A stretch of 49,843 nt of DNA from Chloroflexaceae bacterium (GTDB lineage Bacteria; Chloroflexota; Chloroflexia; Chloroflexales; Chloroflexaceae), in NCBI GenBank assembly GCA_028282325.1, contig JANQID010000032.1, forward strand, positions 1 to 49,843, given 5' to 3'. A program made the position numbers and the translations under genes. Below are positions 43,592 through 49,843 of the stretch, one piece after another. Every line of letters begins with the position of its first letter. Position 1 is the stretch's first letter. The notes below the pieces were generated by a model. The model saw only the letters and a program-made list of their open reading frames with translations. It made no database searches and was not told the origin of the DNA.

Positions 43592-43671
43592 ATTGTTTGC
43601 GCATCTTCCACCATTGCAGGCGAACCAAACTGATTGCGCAATTGCTCAAGCAACCGGTTAAATGACGACAT
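43588..43671 (-). CDS. Small ORF directly upstream of tetR
   Basis: A 27-codon frame with GAAGG before ATG 43671 reads MSSFNRLLEQLRNQFGSPAM and ends inside the tetR -35 box. It looks like the 5' stub of a gene cut when the tetR module arrived, or a short peptide. Confidence 0.3.
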   Translation of the reverse strand: MSSFNRLLEQLRNQFGSPAMVEDAQTI

Positions 43672-43855
43672 AGCGTCCTTCCCCCTGTATGCACCGATAA
43701 TGAGAATGTGCAACGGCTTGTAGAGGACTAAACGACAGTGAGCGAAACACGTTCCAACAACACCATTGTACGCATAAACTGGCGAAAACGGATGTGGCGA
43801 ACGAAGGAGATGGATCGATCAATGCCTTGCGTTGGCGGGCGGCGGCGGGATGGCA

Positions 43856-43864
43856 TGGTATAAT
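43856..43864 (+). promoter_or_regulatory. Extended -10 promoter
   Basis: TGGTATAAT, a consensus -10 with TGn, 55 bases before the TPR protein start. I see no other feature in 43672-43855. Confidence 0.5.
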
Positions 43865-43919
43865 CGCTTCTCATCACTCGTAACAAACAAACGCTAACCT
43901 TTGAGCGCAGGAGCAGGCG

Positions 43920-44693
43920 ATGCCCGAACAGCAGCCCGAACGACCCGATTCCGCCGACCAATCGGTGCCGCAAACCGACGCATATCGACGCCAGGCCGAG
44001 GAGTTATTGGCGCGAGGCAAGACCGCGCTGCTCGACGGCGACCAGGCCGAGGCCGACCGCTTGCTCGCCGAAGCCACAGCGCTCTATGCCAACCACGATG
44101 ACAGCTATGGCATCGCCGCTCAAACCGGCAACTATGGCTGGGCGCTGCGGCGCGCCGGGCAGCCTGATCGCGCCCGGCCCTACCTACAACGCGCTGCCGA
44201 ACTCTTCGCCGCTTTGGAAATGCACGACTTCGCCGAGCGTCACCGCCAGGCCGCTGAAGCCGCCGACAGCACGCCGGTCACCGCTGATCTCTCCAGTCTA
44301 CCGCCGGCGGTACGCGACGCCGTCGAACGCGGCGATGTGCAGGGGCTTCAGATCGCCCTCAGCGCCTTTCCGCTCGCCGAGCAGCAATTGCTTCTCAAAC
44401 GCCTGGAGGAAGCCGGCGTCATTCGCGTCGAGTCCGAGGACACCGCCGATGAGGCGCTTCAGCAGTTTGCGCCGCTGCTCGAAGGCATTGCGAGCGTCGC
44501 CCTCGGCGATACTGCCGACCGCGCCGAGATCGAGGCGATTATGCCGAATTTGCGCAGCAAGGGCTGGAATTTCATCGCTGCGGCGCCGGCGATCTGGGCC
44601 GGCGAGCGAGATCTGGCGAAGCTGACCCGCGGCCTCGACAAGGTTGATCGTCGGCTTGTCGCCCGCGTGTTGAAGTTGATCGCTCAACGCTGA
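43920..44693 (+). CDS. TPR-repeat hypothetical protein
   Basis: This 257-residue soluble protein starts at ATG 43920 after AGGAG. Residues ~20-110 form two or three TPR-like helix pairs (AEELLARGKTALLDGDQAEA, YGIAAQTGNYGWALRRAGQP, RARPYLQRAAELF). The rest is helical, with RDAVERGDVQGLQIALSAFP and a Leu-rich end. No catalytic motif is seen. It is probably a protein-binding scaffold. It is convergent with the membrane-protein gene that ends 80 bases away. Confidence 0.75.
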   Translation: MPEQQPERPDSADQSVPQTDAYRRQAEELLARGKTALLDGDQAEADRLLAEATALYANHDDSYGIAAQTGNYGWALRRAGQPDRARPYLQRAAELFAALEMHDFAERHRQAAEAADSTPVTADLSSLPPAVRDAVERGDVQGLQIALSAFPLAEQQLLLKRLEEAGVIRVESEDTADEALQQFAPLLEGIASVALGDTADRAEIEAIMPNLRSKGWNFIAAAPAIWAGERDLAKLTRGLDKVDRRLVARVLKLIAQR

Positions 44694-44773
44694 TTGCGTC
44701 GGCGGCAACCGGCGAATCCATACCACAAAGACACGACAGGTTTTGGGGATCTGTCAGGTCTGTCGAATGGCTA

Positions 44774-46753
44774 TCAGTGGGTCAACGCGGTCAGCGTCGG
44801 CTTGACCGCCCAGAAAACGCCCGAATACCAAACATTCACCCCCGCAACTACAACCACTCCTACCACCAGAGCGCTTACGAGCCAACCCCAGGCGCGCCCG
44901 TTCATCAAGCGATCCAAGAGCAACGCCAGCCCGGCGCTGACCAGCGGCATAGCGAAATAGGCATAGCGCACTTGCAAGCCGAAAACTAGATCGACCGCCA
45001 GAAACGCGCCCGCGCTAGCCAGCCATGCGCCAAAAAGCCAGCGTTGTTCGCCGCGGGTGTGGAAGAGTGCAGCCGCGAGACTCAGCAACGTCAACGGAAT
45101 ACCGATTGGGCGGAGCGACGATTCGAGCCCGCTGCCGATCAGTCGGAGACGCAACGCCTCGTCGGTCGTCACGCTGGTTGGCGTCTGGGTGAATAGTTCA
45201 CGAACGGAGGCCACTGCCGCATCGAGGTAGAACACCAGTAGGGCGACAAGGCCGCTGCCGACCACCACCACCACCCAGACCCGCCAATCGTCTGGCGTCC
45301 GCCACCGGAATCGCCAGAGCATTATGATGTAGCCGACCAGCCAGAACCCGCCGAGGATCGCCACCCCGTTGTGTATGAGCAAGGCCAGGCAGAGAATGAC
45401 GCCGGCTGTTGCCCAATACAACGCTCCCGAATAGCGCACGCAGTTGTTGGCGGTGATGGGCGCGTCTTGCACGGGCGCGGCGCCGCCTGCGGTCAGCGCA
45501 TTATGCTGCAATGTCCGCGCATTAATAACCACCAGCAACAGCAACATCAGGCTTTGACCGACAACCTGGGGTGCAAATCCCCACCATAACGCAGTGAACT
45601 GAATCGGCAGAAACGCGATGATCAACGCCGCCGCCACAGCCGCCCGCAGACTGCCGCCGACCTGGCGAACCAGGATCGCGACAAGCAGCGCGGAGAGCGC
45701 GCTAAGTAGCGCATAGAAGCCCTGGATCGCCGACCCCGCGTCCATCAGCAATGTCAGCGGCGACGCCAGCACATAGAAGGCCGGCGGCACAGCGATGATC
45801 CGTCCGGCGAATTCAGCCGGGCGATCGAAGAGATGCAACGAACCGAACTGCACCTTCAGCAAACGGCCGCTATGGATATAGAGATCATGCGAGACGAAGG
45901 CCGGATACAATGCGCCGAGCAAATGTACGCCCGTGACGACAATGGCAACACCGCCCAGAATGCCGATCTCATGGCGTGATGTATCCGGCGGCAGCCCGCG
46001 TTGGATCAGCGCCGCAGCATTCCACGCGATAAGCAAGCCGAGCACGCTGAAACCGAGCACGCTGCGTTGCCAGACCACAGCGATGAAGGGGTCGAACCAT
46101 ACCATTCCTGCCAGCAGTGCGAGCATCCCCAGGCCAAGTGCAACCCGCCAGCGAGCAGGAACGCCAATGCGCCAGGCGATCCCAATCACCGCCAGAATCA
46201 GCGCCGCTTGCACAAGCACGTACTGCCAGGCGAGCTGCTGCCAGCCATCTGTCGCCCAGCTCAGGATGACGGCATCGAGGCGAACGCCAACCGCTCGCAG
46301 ATCGGAAGGTGATTGCGATGTCGCGCTGACGAAAGAAAATCGCACATCACCATCGCCGAGGGCAGCGGGATCCAGCAGGAGATGATAACGCCGTGGCTCC
46401 ATATCTGCCGGCAGATCCAGCCATGCACGATCATCAAGCTGAACGCTCACCATGCGTGGCGCCAAAGCCTCCGCCGGCAGACCGCCGAGATCGAACGTTA
46501 CCTGCGCGCGCGAAGGCGCTGCGATGCCTGGGATATGCAGCTCGCTTTGCGCAGACGTCCAGCGATACGACTCGCCCAGAGCGTCGATCTCGTGGCCGTG
46601 CATCTCGCCGACAAACGGGAGATCACCGCGTGCGCCGATGTCGAGATAATACGTATCGCCGTGGGCTTGCACACCGAACAGATTCGCGCCAACGACGCCC
46701 AACATCAACCACAACCACCACAACGCAAGCGATCGCCGTATTGCTTCGCGCAT
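44774..46753 (-). CDS. Large multi-spanning membrane protein
   Basis: The 659-residue protein begins with a signal-anchor helix (LALWWLWLMLGVVGANLFG). An extracytoplasmic domain of ~150 residues with beta-rich segments follows (VTFDLGGLP, then VSVQLDDRAWLDLPA). After that come about twelve helices. The loop LYPAFVSHDLYIHSGRLLK is acidic and His-rich, and the overall plan recalls GT-C membrane glycosyltransferases. I cannot confirm the family. ATG 46753 has GGAGG upstream. Confidence 0.75.
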   Translation of the reverse strand: MREAIRRSLALWWLWLMLGVVGANLFGVQAHGDTYYLDIGARGDLPFVGEMHGHEIDALGESYRWTSAQSELHIPGIAAPSRAQVTFDLGGLPAEALAPRMVSVQLDDRAWLDLPADMEPRRYHLLLDPAALGDGDVRFSFVSATSQSPSDLRAVGVRLDAVILSWATDGWQQLAWQYVLVQAALILAVIGIAWRIGVPARWRVALGLGMLALLAGMVWFDPFIAVVWQRSVLGFSVLGLLIAWNAAALIQRGLPPDTSRHEIGILGGVAIVVTGVHLLGALYPAFVSHDLYIHSGRLLKVQFGSLHLFDRPAEFAGRIIAVPPAFYVLASPLTLLMDAGSAIQGFYALLSALSALLVAILVRQVGGSLRAAVAAALIIAFLPIQFTALWWGFAPQVVGQSLMLLLLVVINARTLQHNALTAGGAAPVQDAPITANNCVRYSGALYWATAGVILCLALLIHNGVAILGGFWLVGYIIMLWRFRWRTPDDWRVWVVVVVGSGLVALLVFYLDAAVASVRELFTQTPTSVTTDEALRLRLIGSGLESSLRPIGIPLTLLSLAAALFHTRGEQRWLFGAWLASAGAFLAVDLVFGLQVRYAYFAMPLVSAGLALLLDRLMNGRAWGWLVSALVVGVVVVAGVNVWYSGVFWAVKPTLTALTH

Positions 46754-47118
46754 TGGAACCTCCAGGCGCAGGACAGAGCGCCGCTGTCTTCACAAGTCAC
46801 ATCGCTTTTCAATTGGCAGCGCTTGGCACGAGACTAAGCATACCATACCTAAAACACGCCGAACGGAAACGTCGCCCTGCGCCAATAATCGAATCGCCCT
46901 ATGCTCCCCGATCGGGTAAGCCTGCCATCTGACGAGCATATTTGCGTATATGTCTTAGCTATTCACGAATCCTATTGAAAGAAAATGATTAATACGCTCA
47001 AAATGATCTCAATTGATATTTGAAGTTTTTGAATTTTGTACTAAAATACACATGTGCCCAATACAAGACATTTCTTTCGTCTGTCCAACAAGTACCGCTT
47101 GCTACAAGGAGCTTTGTC

Positions 47119-47415
47119 ATGACTGATAGCCAGAAAAGTACAACTTCCGCCAGCGCCCAGTTCGATAGCTTTGTCCAATCTGCGGGAGAGTTGAGCAGCA
47201 ACATGATCAAGCTTAGCCTCTCGACGATCACGCTACCGCTCACGCTGCTGCCCGAAGAGACACGGGAGAACCTTGGCGCGACAACGCGCAACCTGGTGCA
47301 TACGGTCGCCAAGACGCACTACGACCTGGCCAATGCCGCTTTCAAGGCGGTTGACAAGTGGGCCAGCGAGCAGCCGGCCAAACCAGCCGCTCGCAGCGAG
47401 GCGCCCAATCGCTAG
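47119..47415 (+). CDS. Small hypothetical helical protein
   Basis: ATG 47119 follows AAGGAG by eight bases and gives 98 residues. A polar start (TDSQKSTTSASAQF) is followed by an amphipathic helix (FVQSAGELSSNMIKLSLSTI), a PLTLLPEETRENL turn and a second helix (YDLANAAFKAVDKW), then an Ala/Pro-rich end. I know no family. The promoter may be TTGAAG, 16 bases, TAAAAT around 47020-47047. A strong terminator follows. Confidence 0.65.
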   Translation: MTDSQKSTTSASAQFDSFVQSAGELSSNMIKLSLSTITLPLTLLPEETRENLGATTRNLVHTVAKTHYDLANAAFKAVDKWASEQPAKPAARSEAPNR

Positions 47416-47441
47416 ATGATACCAACGCACGATTATCCTGT

Positions 47442-47487
47442 AAAGATGTTCGGAGAGGCCAATTGCTTCTTCGAACATCTTTATATT
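47442..47487 (+). terminator. Intrinsic terminator
   Basis: AAAGATGTTCG and CGAACATCTTT pair perfectly over 11 bp around 19 bases, followed by TATATTT, 27 bases after the previous stop. Confidence 0.75.
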
Positions 47488-47530
47488 TGGTTGAGTTTCG
47501 CTGCATCTCCAGGCATATCGCCCGCAAGAA

Positions 47531-47539
47531 TGCTATAAT
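47531..47539 (+). promoter_or_regulatory. Extended -10 promoter of the DinB-family gene
   Basis: TGCTATAAT, consensus -10 with TGn, 37 bases before the start codon. No good -35 is visible. Confidence 0.55.
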
Positions 47540-47576
47540 CCAACTGTGATGCCCATTTCGTGCCTGGAGAGATGTT

Positions 47577-48146
47577 ATGACTTCTCTGTCAAGTCCCCAT
47601 CTGGGACAATGGTATGCTGACGCTGAGTATGTTACCGATGCGGCGCAAGCGCTGCTGAGAGGGCTTTCTCCCGGCCAATTGACCTGGAAACCGGCTCCAA
47701 AAGAATGGAGCATCGCGGAATGCTTTGATCATCTGGTGGTGGTAAATAATCTGTACTATCCTCGGATCGAAGCCGCTATCGCCAACGCGCGCGAACAGCG
47801 CCTCAGCGAGAACAAGATCTTCCGTCCGAGCCTGTTTGGTCGCCTGTTTATCAACTCGATGCGTCCAAATGCGCCGATCAAGGCTAGAACGTTTAAGATC
47901 TTCGAACCCTCCGCGGCTGCCGACGAGGCAATTCAGCATACGTTTATCGACCAGCAGGCAACGCTGCTCGGCCTTATTCAGCAGGCTGACGGGTTGGATT
48001 TGAACACGGCGAAGGTTTTCTCGCCTCTGACCAATTTCATCAAATTCTCACTGGGCGAGGCGCTCTGGCTGCTCGTTGTCCACGAGCAGAATCACCTGCA
48101 ACAGGCGCAGAACGTACGCGCTAGCTCGGATTTCCCTCAACCATGA
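47577..48146 (+). CDS. DinB-family protein
   Basis: This 189-residue four-helix-bundle protein has GLSPGQLTWKPAPKEWSIAE near residue 30, then CFDHLVVVNN with the first metal His, and VVHEQNHLQQAQNV with the other two His near the C-terminus. DinB/YfiT proteins bind a divalent metal. Some are thiol transferases, but most have no assigned reaction. GGAGAG lies nine bases before ATG 47577. Confidence 0.88.
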   Translation: MTSLSSPHLGQWYADAEYVTDAAQALLRGLSPGQLTWKPAPKEWSIAECFDHLVVVNNLYYPRIEAAIANAREQRLSENKIFRPSLFGRLFINSMRPNAPIKARTFKIFEPSAAADEAIQHTFIDQQATLLGLIQQADGLDLNTAKVFSPLTNFIKFSLGEALWLLVVHEQNHLQQAQNVRASSDFPQP

Positions 48147-48156
48147 CGCAAATGCA

Positions 48157-48184
48157 TTGAATATCCGTGAATGTGGGGTATAAT
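48157..48184 (+). promoter_or_regulatory. Promoter of the C26 amidotransferase gene
   Basis: TTGAAT, 16 bases, TATAAT, 62 bases before the start codon. Confidence 0.6.
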
Positions 48185-48246
48185 GCGCCGCGCAGCGCTG
48201 TCATCGGGCTGCACAGCATTCCGGCAATGAGGAGATATGGTTTGCG

Positions 48247-49005
48247 ATGAAACCCTGCATTGGTATTCCCTGCGCCCTACGACCAGACAAAGCGCGCCCC
48301 TGGTTCCCACCGAACTTTAGCCAACGCCAGACGTATGTGGATTCCATAGTGCAGGCCGGCGGCGCGCCGATGCTCATCCCTGCTTCTGGTCAGGAAGACT
48401 TTCTGCAGGTTGTCGCTGAGCGCATTGACGGCCTGTTGCTGGCGGGAGGGGTTGATATCGACCCTGCGCGTTATGGCGAAGCGCCCCACGAGCGCCTGGA
48501 AGAAGTTGATCCGTTGCGGGACGAACTCGAAAGCGAGTTGACGCACCGGTTTCTGGCATCGGGTAAGCCAGTTCTGGGCATTTGTCGCGGCATTCAGTTG
48601 TTGAATGTCGCCCTCGGCGGCACGCTCTACCAGGACATCGATGCCCAGGTCGAAGGCGCCGCGCCGCATCGCGAGTCATACGCGCGCCAGGATTGGAACT
48701 ACCTGGCGCATGAGATCACGATCACGCCCGAGTCGCGCCTGGCGCGGCTGCTCGGCGTCACCGACCTCGCGGTCAATTCGCTGCACCACCAGGCGGTGAA
48801 GGATCTCGCGCCGGGGCTGCGACCGATCGCCTGGGCCGCCGATGGCATCGTCGAGGGCGTGGAAGGCGACGCCGAACAATTCGTGCTGGCAGTGCAGTGC
48901 CACCCAGAGACCCTGCAAGCTCAGGCCGATCCGCGCTGGCAGCGCGTCTTCCGCGCTTTTGTCGAAAGCAGCGCCGCGTTTATGCCGCGCTCAACAGTGG
49001 AATAA
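48247..49005 (+). CDS. Class I glutamine amidotransferase-like hydrolase (peptidase C26)
   Basis: The protein has 252 residues. It belongs to the gamma-glutamyl-GABA hydrolase (PuuD) group: MKPCIGIPCALR at the start, DGLLLAGGVDIDPARYGE near 61, the nucleophile Cys113 in VLGICRGIQLLN, the loop NSLHHQAVKDLAPGLR, and His219/Glu221 in VQCHPETLQ. It hydrolyses gamma-glutamyl amide bonds; the natural substrate is not fixed by sequence. murI starts 29 bases downstream on the same strand, so the two may be cotranscribed. Confidence 0.92.
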   Translation: MKPCIGIPCALRPDKARPWFPPNFSQRQTYVDSIVQAGGAPMLIPASGQEDFLQVVAERIDGLLLAGGVDIDPARYGEAPHERLEEVDPLRDELESELTHRFLASGKPVLGICRGIQLLNVALGGTLYQDIDAQVEGAAPHRESYARQDWNYLAHEITITPESRLARLLGVTDLAVNSLHHQAVKDLAPGLRPIAWAADGIVEGVEGDAEQFVLAVQCHPETLQAQADPRWQRVFRAFVESSAAFMPRSTVE

Positions 49006-49034
49006 CCTCATCCAGCCAATCCGCGACACGTTGT

Positions 49035-49843
49035 ATGATTGGAATCTACGACTCGGGAATGGGCGGTCTGTCAGTGTTACGGGAAGTGCGTGGGCGCTTG
49101 CCGCAACACGATCTTACCTACCTCGCCGACGCGGCGTTTTGTCCCTACGGGCCACGCCCGATTGATGGGATTCGCGACCGCGCGCTCGCGTGTAGCACCT
49201 GGTTATACCATCAGGGCGCGCAGGTCGTCGTCGTTGCATGCAATACCGCTACCTCTGCCGCAATAGCAGATGTTCGCGCCGCTCTGCCGATACCCGTTGT
49301 CGGGATGGAGCCGGGGATCAAGCCTGCCATCGCCGCAACGCGCAATCGTCGCATTGGGGTACTGGCAACTGACGGCACGCTGAGCGGGCCGCGGTTTGCT
49401 ACGCTGGTGCAGCGTTTTGCCGATGGCGTTGAAGTGCAAACCGTTCCCGCGCCGGGGCTGGTTACGCAGGTTGAAGCGGGCGACCTGGATGGGCCGGAAA
49501 CGCGACGGTTACTGGGGCAATATTTCGCACCATTGCAGGATCGCGCGATAGATACGCTGGTTCTCGGATGCACGCATTTCCCGTTTCTCGCGCCATTGAT
49601 CCGCGAACTTGCCGGTCCCGATGTCGCTCTGATCGACACCGGCCCGGCGGTTGCGCGCCAGGTTACGCATATCGTACATTCCGGCAACGTCGCGCCGGGT
49701 TGCAGTCGATTACGCTTCGTCACAACCGGCGATCCGGCGCAGGCGGCTCCGGTGTTCGAGCGTTTATGCGGAGCGGCGCAGGCCGTGGAAGTAGAGCACG
49801 CGACCATAGCTAGCGAACGATCAATGGCAGATATGCGCGAACG
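49035..49843 (+). CDS. murI: Glutamate racemase, 3' end beyond the window
   Basis: ATG 49035 starts MIGIYDSGMGGLSVLREVRG, the glutamate racemase signature. Two catalytic Cys follow: VVACNTATSAA (Cys69) and LVLGCTHFPFL (Cys179), with ADAAFCPYG near 31. It converts L- to D-glutamate for peptidoglycan. The frame is open to the last base (269 codons plus two bases), so only a few C-terminal residues are missing. Confidence 0.95.
   Translation, partial: MIGIYDSGMGGLSVLREVRGRLPQHDLTYLADAAFCPYGPRPIDGIRDRALACSTWLYHQGAQVVVVACNTATSAAIADVRAALPIPVVGMEPGIKPAIAATRNRRIGVLATDGTLSGPRFATLVQRFADGVEVQTVPAPGLVTQVEAGDLDGPETRRLLGQYFAPLQDRAIDTLVLGCTHFPFLAPLIRELAGPDVALIDTGPAVARQVTHIVHSGNVAPGCSRLRFVTTGDPAQAAPVFERLCGAAQAVEVEHATIASERSMADMRE

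Overview
The window is about 50 kb of GC-rich bacterial DNA, apparently chromosomal. It most likely comes from a Chloroflexota organism of class Chloroflexia, related to Roseiflexus and Chloroflexus. The strongest pointer is a 1157-residue protein that matches the four-SDR bifunctional malonyl-CoA reductase of the 3-hydroxypropionate bicycle along its whole length. This placement rests on remembered family features, not on a database search. I recognised no tRNA, rRNA or CRISPR array.

Layout. 1-2.8 kb is a graveyard of small toxin-antitoxin-type genes (PIN, DUF433/DUF5615, Phd, DUF4160/DUF2442), several interrupted by stops or frameshifts, with one attC-like palindrome and a decayed lipoprotein gene. 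3-6 kb has a membrane protein and a restriction-modification pair: a NotI-family endonuclease and a D12-class adenine methyltransferase. 6.2-9.7 kb has a YyaL/DUF255 thioredoxin-fold protein and a GT4 glycosyltransferase. 10.4-12.4 kb has long-form hibernation factor hpf, a secreted CAP protein and a zinc-ribbon membrane protein. 12.5-21 kb is a mostly leftward block: trpD, a TrkA/RCK ion-channel-like gene and trpC, preceded by a sirtuin, an S41 protease lipoprotein and a class B penicillin-binding protein. 21-27.3 kb has an H-box-less histidine kinase, a membrane protein divergent from a marR gene, two hypothetical genes, rnhB, a methyltransferase and rplS. 27.5-31.9 kb is a Tro-type metal importer: troA reads left, ATPase and two permeases read right, from a shared palindromic promoter region.

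31.9-40.1 kb is the most unusual part. A relic IS5-family transposase, split by a MITE-like repeat, sits directly upstream of mcr; a related repeat abuts the mcr stop codon. The N-terminal SDR of mcr has lost its glycine motif, NNAG motif, catalytic Ser and catalytic Lys, whereas the C-terminal SDR is intact. A methyltransferase and a GT39-type glycosyltransferase follow; the tail of the latter is encoded by another MITE copy. 40.1-49.8 kb holds an aldo/keto reductase, an AT-rich tetR/hydrolase module with two matching operators, TPR and membrane proteins, a DinB-family protein, a C26 glutamine amidotransferase and murI, which runs off the window.

Two repeat families run through the window. 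One is a ~130-bp element with TACCAAAC/GTTTGGTA ends (four copies). The other has CTGTCTGAA-type ends matching the IS5 relic (three copies). Together with the decayed toxin-antitoxin genes they show repeated small-element insertion around otherwise housekeeping genes.
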